DNA from: Methanocorpusculum sp.
Lineage (GTDB): Archaea > Halobacteriota > Methanomicrobia > Methanomicrobiales > Methanocorpusculaceae
DNA: 13,728 bases
Assembly: GCA_017555685.1 (NCBI GenBank)
Contig: JAFZFW010000098.1
Location: 1-13,728, forward strand
Direction of reading: 5' to 3'
Part shown: piece after piece, positions 6,007 through 12,733 of the stretch
How positions within the stretch are numbered: the first letter of the stretch is position 1
Layout of the letters: each line of letters begins with the position of its first letter
Translations under genes and position numbers: made by a program
Notes under the pieces: generated by a model
Told to the model about the DNA's origin: nothing
Database searches by the model: none
Seen by the model: only the letters and a program-made list of their open reading frames with translations

Positions 6007-6273
6007 TTAGTGTCCTAAGATGATTTCAATCGCTGAAACATTCGTCGAGCCTGCCTCGGTCTCGACGGAATCAGTGGAAATGGACACCTGTTTTTTCACG
6101 ACACCGGTCAGGAACTGCCGGGTAACAAGCTCTGCGGTATCCACTGCACGAACGATGGATTTGCCGCGGGCTTTAATGATAACTTCATCTACTCCGCTGT
6201 TGAACTGGGTAACAACAGCTAAGACATAGTTCATTACCGGTTTTGTTCCAACAAAGACGATGTTGTCCTGCAT
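6007..6273 (-). CDS. albA: Alba DNA/RNA-binding chromatin protein
   Basis: The 88-residue product is a full-length Alba: [19 protein letters not shown] (6-24), then [20 protein letters not shown] (31-50), and a C-terminal strand [10 protein letters not shown] (78-87). Alba dimers coat DNA and RNA and contribute to archaeal chromatin. Sulfolobus Alba has a Lys pair before PVMNY, the first of which (K16) is acetylated to modulate DNA affinity; here that position is Thr10, leaving only Lys11. The gene follows asd by five bases and precedes the transporter by nine, so a nucleoid protein sits inside what looks like a metabolic operon. High-level Alba expression would usually imply an extra internal promoter, but I see no obvious TATA box before it other than that of asd. 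Confidence 0.97.
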   Translation of the reverse strand: MQDNIVFVGTKPVMNYVLAVVTQFNSGVDEVIIKARGKSIVRAVDTAELVTRQFLTGVVKKQVSISTDSVETEAGSTNVSAIEIILGH

Positions 6274-6278
6274 GAGAC

Positions 6279-7292
6279 TCAGATGTATTTTAAGGTATGC
6301 AGAAGTTCAGCATTCAGGACAGAAGCACCGGCTGCTCCGCGGATGGTGTTGTGGCCCATGGCGACAAAGCGGATGCCGTCTCTGACTCTGCCGACAGAAA
6401 CCGTCATACCGTTTCCTCTGTTTCTGTCAAGGCGCGGCTGCGGACGGTTATCCTCGTCTAAGTATAATACACTCTTTTCCGGCTGGGTCGGAAGTCCTTT
6501 GAACGGTGCTTCCCAGGTCTTGAATGCGTCAACGACTTCGTCGACAGAGGCTTTGACGTCAATCCAGACGTTTAAGGTGTGGCCGTCGATAACCGGGACA
6601 CGGTTGCAGGAGGCAGAGACGGTAAACGGAGCACCGGTAATCTTGCCGTTCTCGAAGGTTCCGAGAATCTTGTTTGCCTCGCGTGCCATCTTTTCTTCCT
6701 CTCCGCCAATGTAGGGGATTACATTGTCGTAGATTCCAAATGCCGGGACGCCGTCGAATCCTGCGCCGGAGATTGCCTGCATGGTTGCAACATTGATATT
6801 GGTAAACTCGAACTTGCGAAGCGGGGCAAGAGCGGTTGCGAGCATGATAGTCGAACAGTTCGGGTTTGTTACGATAAATCCGTCGCGTTTCTCGCGCTGG
6901 ACATCGATTAATGCCGCGTGCTCCGGGTTGACCTCGGCGATCATTAAGGGGACATCCTCAGTCATTCTGTGGGAACTTGCATTACTGCAGACGCCTACTC
7001 CGGCGTTTGCGATATCTAACTCGAGCTGGGTTGCGATATCTGCCGGCATTGCGGAGAAGACGATATCACAGTCCTTTACTGCGTCGACAGTTGTTGGGGA
7101 GACAACTAATTCACCGACGGATTCCGGGAACGGGGAGTCGAGACGCCAGTTGACAACAGAGCCGTATGTCTTTCCGGCGGAACGCTCGGATGCGGTAAGC
7201 GTGGTTAAATTGAACCATGGGTGGTTTGCGAGGAGCTGGACAAAACGCTGTCCGACAGCTCCGGTGGCACCAAGGACACCTACGTTAATCAT
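6279..7292 (-). CDS. asd: Aspartate-semialdehyde dehydrogenase
   Basis: This 337-residue enzyme belongs to the archaeal/fungal-type ASADH branch. The NADP-binding loop is [10 protein letters not shown] (8-17). The catalytic cysteine is C146 in TNPNCST, and R231 and H238 in [10 protein letters not shown] supply substrate binding and acid/base function. SGAGFDG (175-181) is also conserved. It reduces aspartyl phosphate to aspartate semialdehyde, the branch point to lysine, threonine and methionine. The ATG at 7292 has a TATA box (TTATAAT) ending 24 bases upstream, so the mRNA is probably leaderless. asd heads an operon with albA and the permease. The lysine-pathway genes dapA and dapB, often near asd in archaea, are not in the window. 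Confidence 0.97.
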   Translation of the reverse strand: MINVGVLGATGAVGQRFVQLLANHPWFNLTTLTASERSAGKTYGSVVNWRLDSPFPESVGELVVSPTTVDAVKDCDIVFSAMPADIATQLELDIANAGVGVCSNASSHRMTEDVPLMIAEVNPEHAALIDVQREKRDGFIVTNPNCSTIMLATALAPLRKFEFTNINVATMQAISGAGFDGVPAFGIYDNVIPYIGGEEEKMAREANKILGTFENGKITGAPFTVSASCNRVPVIDGHTLNVWIDVKASVDEVVDAFKTWEAPFKGLPTQPEKSVLYLDEDNRPQPRLDRNRGNGMTVSVGRVRDGIRFVAMGHNTIRGAAGASVLNAELLHTLKYI

Positions 7293-7316
7293 GAAGAACT
7301 ATATTGGTTCTCTCTC

Positions 7317-7323
7317 ATTATAA
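7317..7323 (-). promoter_or_regulatory. TATA box of the asd-albA-transporter operon
   Basis: The minus strand reads TTATAAT, ending 24 bases before the asd ATG. It lies in the 128-base divergent region shared with the CofE-family gene. Confidence 0.55.
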
Positions 7324-7340
7324 GGGGATGTGTTTTACCG

Positions 7341-7354
7341 CCCTGCAGGCAGGG
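7341..7354. promoter_or_regulatory. Palindrome between divergent promoters of asd and the CofE-family gene
   Basis: CCCTG CAGG CAGGG is a 5-bp inverted repeat and contains the 8-bp palindrome CCTGCAGG (7342-7349). It is located between the asd TATA box (7317-7323) and the opposite TATA-like CTTTAAA (7376-7382), where a regulator could control both genes. No regulator gene is adjacent. Confidence 0.3.
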
Positions 7355-7375
7355 GAAAATACCTCACTCGGTAAT

Positions 7376-7382
7376 CTTTAAA
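7376..7382 (+). promoter_or_regulatory. TATA-like box and ribosome site of the CofE-family gene
   Basis: CTTTAAA ends 38 bases upstream of the ATG at 7421. GGAG at 7407-7410 lies ten bases before the start. Unlike most first genes in this window, this one therefore seems to have a short leader with a Shine-Dalgarno. Confidence 0.4.
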
Positions 7383-7420
7383 CCTGATTATTTACATACG
7401 TTAGTAGGAGATTTTTTACT

Positions 7421-8614
7421 ATGGAAAGAATGGTAGGAACCGTTGTTCGTGGTATCCGCGCACCGATTATCCGGAGCGGGGATGACCTGACGAAAATTGT
7501 AACGGACTCAGTTTTCCTTGCGGCAGAATCCGAGGGCTTTTCCCTGCAGGATCACGATGTTGTTGCGGTGACCGAGGCAGTTGTTGCCCGCGCACAGGAT
7601 AATTACGTAACCGTCGAAGATATTGCCTCCGATGTCCGCGAGAAGCTGGGAGGGGAGACTATCGGTGTTATTTTCCCAATTCTTTCCCGCAACCGCTTTG
7701 CAATCTGTCTGCGCGGTATTGCAAAAGGTGCTAAAAAGGTTGTTCTGATGCTGTCTTACCCGTCTGATGAGGTTGGAAACCACCTTATCTCCTGGGATCA
7801 GCTTGATGAGAAGGGAATTAATCCATATTCTGATGTATTAACGCTTGAGAAGTACCGTGAGCTGTTCGGCTGCTGTCTGCACCCGTTCACCGGTGTCGAT
7901 TACATTGATTACTACTCTGATTTAATCCGCGGATGCGGGGCAGAGGTCGAGGTTCTCTTTGCAAACGACTGCCGCGCAGTTCTTCCGTATGCAAAGCGTG
8001 TCTTAACCTGTGATATTCACACCCGCGAGAGAACCAAGCGTCTCTTAAAGGATGCAGGAGCAGAGATTGTCTTAGGTCTTGACGATATTATGACTGCACC
8101 GATTGAGGGAAGCGGATACAATGACCAGTATGGTCTGCTTGGTTCCAACAAGGCAACCGAGGACAAGCTCAAGCTGTTCCCGAGAAACTGCCAGCCGTTT
8201 GTCGAGGCAGTTCAGCAGGTAATTCTGGAGAAGACCGGTAAGGTTGTTGAGGTTATGGTCTACGGAGACGGTGCATTCAAGGACCCGATGGGAAAGATCT
8301 GGGAACTTGCAGATCCGGTTGTCTCTCCGGGATACACTGCAGGACTCTCCGGCCAGCCGAACGAGTTAAAGCTGAAATACTTAGCTGACAATGACTTTGC
8401 AAACCTTGCAGGCGATGAGTTAAAAGAAGCAATCAAGAACTCCATCCGCACAAAGAAGGAAAATCTCACCGGCAGTATGGCATCACAGGGTACGACTCCG
8501 AGAAGACTTACCGATTTAATCGGATCCCTGTGTGACTTAACCTCCGGAAGCGGTGACAAAGGAACTCCAATTGTCCTGATTCAGGGCTATTTTGACAATT
8601 ACATCTCTGAGTAA
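7421..8614 (+). CDS. Long-form CofE-family (F420-0:gamma-glutamyl ligase-like) protein
   Basis: The 397-residue product belongs to the F420 ligase (CofE, PF01996-type) family by its N-terminal GIRAPIIRSGDDL (11-23), the AVTEAVVARAQ segment near residue 50, FPILSRNRFAICLRGIAKGA, and a C-terminal stretch that includes MASQGTTPRRLTDLIGSLCD. Canonical CofE adds glutamates to coenzyme F420 with GTP and is about 250 residues. This version is about 150 longer and resembles a conserved long form that I recall from anaerobic bacteria, many of which lack F420. The methanogen surely needs a CofE, but this protein may be a paralogue with another acceptor. It is cytosolic, with no signal peptide. It is transcribed divergently from asd and ends in a hairpin plus T-run that spans its stop codon. 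Family assignment is firm; the exact reaction is open. Confidence 0.88.
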   Translation: MERMVGTVVRGIRAPIIRSGDDLTKIVTDSVFLAAESEGFSLQDHDVVAVTEAVVARAQDNYVTVEDIASDVREKLGGETIGVIFPILSRNRFAICLRGIAKGAKKVVLMLSYPSDEVGNHLISWDQLDEKGINPYSDVLTLEKYRELFGCCLHPFTGVDYIDYYSDLIRGCGAEVEVLFANDCRAVLPYAKRVLTCDIHTRERTKRLLKDAGAEIVLGLDDIMTAPIEGSGYNDQYGLLGSNKATEDKLKLFPRNCQPFVEAVQQVILEKTGKVVEVMVYGDGAFKDPMGKIWELADPVVSPGYTAGLSGQPNELKLKYLADNDFANLAGDELKEAIKNSIRTKKENLTGSMASQGTTPRRLTDLIGSLCDLTSGSGDKGTPIVLIQGYFDNYISE

Positions 8615-8636
8615 ATCAGAGAGTAATACTATTTTT
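8605..8636 (+). terminator. Terminator of the CofE-family gene
   Basis: CTCTGA (8605-8610) pairs with TCAGAG (8616-8621) around the stop codon. A T5 run follows at 8632-8636. The U-tract is short, but the position directly at the gene end fits termination before the repeat and the convergent tbp gene. Confidence 0.5.
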
Positions 8637-8664
8637 CACCTTCCCATATTCCTGCGTAATCCAT

Positions 8665-8715
8665 GAGCAAGCCGCAGGCTTGTGACCCGAAGGAACATGC
8701 GGCTAACGCCTTAGC
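8665..8715. repeat. Structured dispersed repeat, copy 2 (between CofE-family gene and tbp)
   Basis: Bases 8696-8715 match the reverse complement of 117-136 at all 20 positions. Upstream of the core, GAGCAAG (8665-8671) and GTGAC (8682-8686) recur in the same order as on the minus strand of copy 1. A 6-bp stem CAAGCC/GGCTTG (8668-8673 with 8677-8682, triloop) and the core GCTAA/TTAGC stem make the element strongly foldable. It again lies between convergent gene ends. A 24-codon ATG frame crosses it (8663-8737), but the matching frame is not kept in copy 1. Confidence 0.7.
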
Positions 8716-8735
8716 TTTAGACAGTTGTGCATACT

Positions 8736-8750
8736 AAAAGAAAAAAAAAA
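8736..8750 (-). terminator. U-run terminator of tbp
   Basis: Ten consecutive adenines (8741-8750) preceded by AAAAG on the plus strand give a long U-tract 11 bases past the tbp stop codon, a clear archaeal-type terminator. Confidence 0.65.
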
Positions 8751-8761
8751 GAATATAAGAT

Positions 8762-9328
8762 TTATTTCTGTTCTGCAAGAACGTCTTTGATGCTTGCTTC
8801 TAAGACATCAAGACCCTTCTTTACATCAGTTAAGTTCTTACCGCCGGTTAAGATGATCTTTCCGGAGGAGAAGAGGAGAGCGACAATCTTCGGATCTCTG
8901 ATTCTGTAGACAAGTCCCGGGAACTGTTCCGGCTCGTACTCGATTGCTTCTAAGGAAAGTTTTGCGACAACGCGGTTTAAGTTGATGAAGCGGCCGATAT
9001 CGTAGGAACAGACGATGTTGGTGACTGCGACCTTCGGGACCGGAAGAATATTGACACCTGCTTCCTTTAAGGAAGAGAGGACCTTGTTTAAACCTTCGCC
9101 AAGAGACTCTTCATTTCTGATACCGGTTAATACGACCTTTCCGGAGGAGAAGATAAGAGAAGCCATGCGCGGCTCGTCGATGCGGTACACTGCTCCCGGG
9201 AAGCGCTTGGTGTTGAGTTCACAGCCCTCGATCTTGCTGGAAATTTCAGCGAGATCAATCTCGTCTGCGATAACACCGGAAGCAACAATATTTTCAATCT
9301 TCAGAGAAGAATATTCATTTTCATCCAT
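8762..9328 (-). CDS. tbp: TATA-binding protein (general transcription factor)
   Basis: This 188-residue archaeal TBP consists of two direct repeats, about residues 8-93 and 99-182. The matching FPGAVYRIDEPR...LIFSSGKVVLTG and FPGLVYRIRDPK...LLFSSGKIILTG segments make the duplication obvious. The four phenylalanines that wedge into the TATA minor groove are all present at F43, F60, F136 and F153. With TFB it recruits RNA polymerase to the TATA boxes seen elsewhere in the window. The start at 9328 is the first Met before the conserved KIENIVAS. A TATA-like box at 9377-9386 overlaps the region just beyond the MFS stop, so tbp has its own promoter and, unlike many genes here, a leader of roughly 25 bases. 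Confidence 0.98.
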   Translation of the reverse strand: MDENEYSSLKIENIVASGVIADEIDLAEISSKIEGCELNTKRFPGAVYRIDEPRMASLIFSSGKVVLTGIRNEESLGEGLNKVLSSLKEAGVNILPVPKVAVTNIVCSYDIGRFINLNRVVAKLSLEAIEYEPEQFPGLVYRIRDPKIVALLFSSGKIILTGGKNLTDVKKGLDVLEASIKDVLAEQK

Positions 9329-9376
9329 GCTTATATTAATGAAGTCGCTGACCTCATAATACTTGCGTGTATGTTT

Positions 9377-9386
9377 CCTTATAAAC
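9377..9386 (-). promoter_or_regulatory. TATA box of tbp
   Basis: The minus strand reads GTTTATAAGG about 48 bases before the tbp ATG and just downstream of the MFS stop codon. Expected transcription start is about 25 bases before the ATG. Confidence 0.5.
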
Positions 9387-9394
9387 CCTTTAAA

Positions 9395-10837
9395 TCATGC
9401 CTGGTCAGCGTCCGCATTCTCCCCCTCGCGCCGGGCAAGAAGGTTCGGAACCGCAGCTGAGAGAATCAGCGTGATGATACCAAACACCAGACCAAGGGCT
9501 GCTGTTGCATGGAATCCGGTTAAGAACAGATCTGCGGAAAGCTCAGCGACTGGGATACCAACTGATGTTGGTACAGCAAAGGCAAACATCACCACATATG
9601 CAGCAACGCCAATCACTCCGCCAAGGAAGTCTGCGGTAATCATCACCGCTGTTCCGGCCCCTTCTTCGCCCTTTGGTGAGAACTGCACAATACGGGTTGT
9701 TGCAGGGCCGCCGGAGATACCGAAGGCAAAGCCCATACAGACAAGGGCAGGAATCAGTGCGATGACGCCCCATTCCGGCAGGATAAACAGCAGAATCAGA
9801 CAGAAGGAGATACGGAAGAGGGCTGCTAAGATGCACGGAACTCTGCAGCCGATTCTGTCGCTCCATGCTCCGACAGGGATGCCGACCAGAGCGGTAATCA
9901 CGGCTGAAATCATCAGCAGGAAGCCGGAGACTGCGGCATCCAGCGAGAGCGATGTCTGCATGTAGTACGGGACCATATACATGACACCGGCAAACACTCC
10001 ACACGTTAACAGATAAGAGACCGAGACTGCACTGAACTTCCAGCTCGTAAAGATTCTGACGTTTAAGAGCGGATTATCCGACCGAAGTGCGTGGAGGATA
10101 AACCAGACAAGCGAGACTGCAAAGACAGTTCCGGTTACGATGCTTTCAATGCTGGTCCAGCCGAGAACCGGTCCTCTTTCGAGGAAGAGGATAATAGATG
10201 CAATTGCGGCAAACATCAGCCAGGTTCCCTTCCAGTCAAACGGTTTCTTCTGCGGTTTGCTAGCCGGTTTTGGAATGACAGCACGGGCAAAGGCGATTGC
10301 CGCGATTCCAATCGGGACGTTGATTAAGAAGATCCAGTGCCAGGAAAGGAATGCAGTAAGCAGTCCGCCAAGAGGCGGGCCGAAGGTAAAGGCAACTCCT
10401 CCGGTCGTTGCAATCACACCCATACCAAGGCCGCGCTTTCCTTCCGGCAGGAAGCGGGTCACAAGAAGCGGGGCCGCGGCTGCAATCATCGAGGCACCAA
10501 GGCCCTGCAGTGCACGGGCACCAATCATTACAGCAAGTGTCGGGGCAAGAGCGGAGAGAAGAGAGCCTGCCGCGAAGATGAAAAATCCGATTGAGAACAC
10601 CTCGCGGATTTTTCCGTTGTCTGCAACCCGTCCGAACGCCAGCATAAATCCTGCCATAATCAGCAGATATGCCATCACAATCCAGGAACCGGCAGAGATG
10701 TCAACACCGTACTCTGCGGCAATTACCGGCATGGCGACATTGACAATCGAGCTGTCCAGGCTGTCCATAAAGATGGCAAACGCTGAAATCAGCATCAGGA
10801 GCTTTTGGTGGGTCGGGTTTTCGACAACGCGATACAT
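9395..10837 (-). CDS. MFS exporter of the DHA2 (EmrB/QacA-like) type
   Basis: This 480-residue polytopic protein has the length and motifs of 14-segment drug:H+ antiporters. D25 and D28 are in MDSLDSSIVNVAMP in the first membrane helix. Loop motif A is GRVADNGKIREV (69-80), antiporter motif C is GPPLGGLL (153-160), and WHWIFLINVPIGI (166-178) follows. Members expel cationic drugs, dyes, bile salts or amphiphiles in exchange for protons; the substrate cannot be read from the sequence. A TATA-like element ends 23 bases before the ATG at 10837. The promoter faces that of a metallo-hydrolase, and a CGGCAAA/TTTGCCG palindrome spans it, suggesting repressor control. No regulator gene is adjacent. 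The gene ends just before the tbp promoter without an obvious terminator of its own. Confidence 0.93.
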   Translation of the reverse strand: MYRVVENPTHQKLLMLISAFAIFMDSLDSSIVNVAMPVIAAEYGVDISAGSWIVMAYLLIMAGFMLAFGRVADNGKIREVFSIGFFIFAAGSLLSALAPTLAVMIGARALQGLGASMIAAAAPLLVTRFLPEGKRGLGMGVIATTGGVAFTFGPPLGGLLTAFLSWHWIFLINVPIGIAAIAFARAVIPKPASKPQKKPFDWKGTWLMFAAIASIILFLERGPVLGWTSIESIVTGTVFAVSLVWFILHALRSDNPLLNVRIFTSWKFSAVSVSYLLTCGVFAGVMYMVPYYMQTSLSLDAAVSGFLLMISAVITALVGIPVGAWSDRIGCRVPCILAALFRISFCLILLFILPEWGVIALIPALVCMGFAFGISGGPATTRIVQFSPKGEEGAGTAVMITADFLGGVIGVAAYVVMFAFAVPTSVGIPVAELSADLFLTGFHATAALGLVFGIITLILSAAVPNLLARREGENADADQA

Positions 10838-10856
10838 AGTTCTTACAGGTTGGTCA

Positions 10857-10888
10857 CGGCAAAATATGAATCATACGGTACTTTGCCG
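10857..10888. promoter_or_regulatory. Inverted-repeat candidate operator between MFS and hydrolase genes
   Basis: CGGCAAA (10857-10863) and TTTGCCG (10882-10888) are perfect 7-bp inverted arms with an 18-base spacer. The repeat covers the TATA-like box of the MFS gene (10861-10869) and ends four bases before that of the hydrolase (10893-10900), so one bound protein could block or balance both promoters. Confidence 0.45.
10861..10869 (-). promoter_or_regulatory. TATA-like box of the MFS gene
   Basis: The minus strand reads TCATATTTT, ending 23 bases before the MFS ATG. It lies within the left arm and spacer of the inverted repeat. Confidence 0.4.
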
Positions 10889-10892
10889 AAAG

Positions 10893-10900
10893 ACATAAAG
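10893..10900 (+). promoter_or_regulatory. TATA-like box of the UPF0173 hydrolase gene
   Basis: ACATAAAG ends 23 bases before the ATG at 10924. No Shine-Dalgarno is visible in the gap, which suggests a leaderless mRNA. Confidence 0.4.
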
Positions 10901-10923
10901 CAGTCGTTTGCATACAAGTAATC

Positions 10924-11571
10924 ATGGAGATTACGTTTGCAGGACACGCCTGTTTCATCCTTTCAGGCTCGAAGAAAATTGTCATTGACCCCATGCCGTT
11001 AGGGGAAAATATCGATGCAGATATTGTGCTGATAACTCATGCACACGGCGACCACTTAGGGGATTTTGCAGAAAAGTTCCCGAAGACGTATGCATCCCAT
11101 GAACTTGCCGGGTGGCTTCGGAAAAAAGGCGTCGATGCGGTCGGGATGAATATCGGCGGAACTGCAGAAGATGACGGTGTCAGAATCACTATGGTGCATG
11201 CTGAGCACTCCAACTCACTTGAGGAGAATGGTGTGCCGGTCTATATGGGCGATCCATGCGGATTTGTAGTACAGATGGATGGAGCATGCGTGTATCATGC
11301 AGGTGATACCGGGCTGTTTTCGGATATGAAACTCATTGGTTCTCTCTATCACCCGGACGCTGCTCTGCTTCCGGCAGGAGGACACTACACGATGGGACCT
11401 GCCGAGGCGATGATGGCAGCAGAGTTTGTCGGTGCTCCGCTGGTGATTCCGATGCATTACAATACGTTCCCTGCAATCGAGCAGGATTTAACAGAGTTCA
11501 AACGGGCAATTGAGCTGACCACCGGAATGAAAGCCGAGCTTCTGCATCCGGGAAATACCGTCATTATCTAA
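10924..11571 (+). CDS. UPF0173-type metal-dependent hydrolase (metallo-beta-lactamase fold)
   Basis: The 215-residue product has the metal-binding motif HAHGDH (39-44; H39, H41, D43, H44), further candidate ligands in HAEH (92-95), HAGDTG (125-130, D128) and PMHYNTFP (H178), and the family start MEITFAGHACF. These match the UPF0173 group of metallo-beta-lactamase-fold hydrolases, which is close to full length here. The group's physiological substrate is generally unknown; a phosphodiester or ester bond is a reasonable guess only. It is soluble and cytosolic. Its promoter is divergent from the MFS exporter with a shared candidate operator, so the two could belong to one response. It ends in a T7 run and converges on the radical SAM gene with an 11-base gap. 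Confidence 0.93.
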   Translation: MEITFAGHACFILSGSKKIVIDPMPLGENIDADIVLITHAHGDHLGDFAEKFPKTYASHELAGWLRKKGVDAVGMNIGGTAEDDGVRITMVHAEHSNSLEENGVPVYMGDPCGFVVQMDGACVYHAGDTGLFSDMKLIGSLYHPDAALLPAGGHYTMGPAEAMMAAEFVGAPLVIPMHYNTFPAIEQDLTEFKRAIELTTGMKAELLHPGNTVII

Positions 11572-11576
11572 AACCC

Positions 11577-11583
11577 TTTTTTT
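11577..11583 (+). terminator. T-run terminator of the hydrolase gene
   Basis: Seven consecutive T bases begin five bases after the stop codon and touch the last base of the convergent radical SAM gene. Confidence 0.5.
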
Positions 11584-12623
11584 CACGCAAATGCTGAGAG
11601 CCGCATCTGCTTTGTTCTGCCAAGCGACAGATAGGGAAGTGCACGCTTCATAACAACACCTAAGTCACGGAGAATCCGGGGGTTTCGCACATCTTCGGTA
11701 TCACGTGCCTGTACAATCCGCTGTGCAGAGACCGGACCGATGCCCGGAACGCGGATAAGTTCGGTGAAGTCTGCTTCCGCCGGGTTTATCTGCGGCAGAC
11801 GGCGGGCGAGAAGGACCTTCGGGTCAGTGTTGAGCAGCATTCCTTCTTCATCAAAAACAGGAGATGTTTCCTGCCTCGTATATCCGTAAAGCCGAAGCAG
11901 GGCATCAACCTGATACCAGCGGTTTGCCCGCCAGACAGGAGTATTTTCATGAGTCTCAAGGGGGGTGTTTGAAATAGCATGAAACGCGGAGTAGTAAACC
12001 CTTGCCGGGTTGTATTTCTCATAGCTCGTCATAACAGTCTTGAAGATATCCGCGTCTGTTTCATCTGCGGCGCCAACCACAAACTGGGTTGAGTGTTTAT
12101 GCGGCATAATCTCTGCCAGCCATTTGTGACGGAGCAGCAGATCGGATTTGTACTCTTTGACTGTTGCAAGCTCTGCGAGATGCGGGGCATCCGGTGCCTC
12201 AAGATTAATGCTTAATCGTGTCGCATACTTCGCAATCTCGGCAATATCAGAACGCGACGCTCCGGGAAGAACTTTGAGATGCAGATAGCCGGTAAATCCT
12301 CCTTTCCGTATTAACCGGGCTGTTTCTGTCAGACGTTCCATTCCTAAGTCTGTATCTCCCCGGGGAATCCCGGTACTTAAGAGCAGTCCGCCGACTCTTC
12401 CTTCCCGGTGAAGTTCCAGGAATCCGTGCGCCATCTCCTCAGGGGTGAAACTGATGCCCTTCTTTTTTGTGCAGACCTCACAGTATGCACAGTCAAATGA
12501 GCATGTGCCTTCCAGCAGAATCTTCAAAGGTTCGCAGTGGTGTGTTTTTCCCTCTGATCTGCCGGTCTGGTCAAAAAACGGCGTCCGTGTTGCCTGTTCG
12601 ATTTTCCGGGTCAGCTCTGACAT
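11583..12623 (-). CDS. Radical SAM protein with C-terminal helix-hairpin-helix (putative DNA modification/repair)
   Basis: This 346-residue protein carries the radical SAM cluster motif CSFDCAYC (41-48; C41, C45, C48), with extra cysteines at C30 and C51. After the core, residues 288-307 contain a helix-hairpin-helix LIRVPGIGPVSAQRI, a non-specific DNA-binding element. This architecture matches the family named putative DNA modification/repair radical SAM protein (I recall TIGR03916), which in bacteria is often linked to a uracil-DNA-glycosylase-like partner. No such partner is in the window, so the archaeal protein may act alone or with a distant gene. The ATG at 12623 is well supported: TTTATATAC, the best TATA box here, ends 24 bases upstream, predicting a leaderless mRNA. 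Radical SAM chemistry on DNA would be oxygen-sensitive, fitting a strict anaerobe. The substrate is unknown. Confidence 0.92.
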   Translation of the reverse strand: MSELTRKIEQATRTPFFDQTGRSEGKTHHCEPLKILLEGTCSFDCAYCEVCTKKKGISFTPEEMAHGFLELHREGRVGGLLLSTGIPRGDTDLGMERLTETARLIRKGGFTGYLHLKVLPGASRSDIAEIAKYATRLSINLEAPDAPHLAELATVKEYKSDLLLRHKWLAEIMPHKHSTQFVVGAADETDADIFKTVMTSYEKYNPARVYYSAFHAISNTPLETHENTPVWRANRWYQVDALLRLYGYTRQETSPVFDEEGMLLNTDPKVLLARRLPQINPAEADFTELIRVPGIGPVSAQRIVQARDTEDVRNPRILRDLGVVMKRALPYLSLGRTKQMRLSAFA

Positions 12624-12647
12624 TACACATCATACTTCGACAGAGGA

Positions 12648-12656
12648 GTATATAAA
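12648..12656 (-). promoter_or_regulatory. Strong TATA box of the radical SAM gene
   Basis: The minus strand reads TTTATATAC, ending 24 bases before the ATG. The palindrome ACCGCGCGGT (12663-12672) lies six bases further upstream, near where a TFB-recognition element or activator site would be. Confidence 0.7.
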
Positions 12657-12662
12657 CCCCTG

Positions 12663-12683
12663 ACCGCGCGGTGCGAAAGTGCC
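12663..12683. promoter_or_regulatory. Palindrome plus inverted-repeat arm upstream of the radical SAM promoter
   Basis: ACCGCGCGGT (12663-12672) is a perfect 10-bp palindrome. GCGAAAGTGCC (12673-12683) directly abuts it and has a perfect inverted partner GGCACTTTCGC at 12763-12773. The position next to the TATA box suggests a regulator site. Confidence 0.4.
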
Positions 12684-12733
12684 CTGTATGGTGAAAAATC
12701 ATCGAAAAAAGAAAGGATAATAAGAGTCTGATT

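Noticed and set aside
8663-8737. 24-codon ORF (starting MSKPQACDPKEHAANA) across repeat copy 2
   Set aside because: The equivalent frame in copy 1 is broken and the spacer lengths differ by seven bases, so the shared element is structural, not coding.
10140-10898. 252-codon plus-strand frame opposite the MFS gene
   Set aside because: It is antisense to a well-supported transporter, low in complexity and rich in Pro, Ala and Arg. It results from codon bias on the opposite strand.
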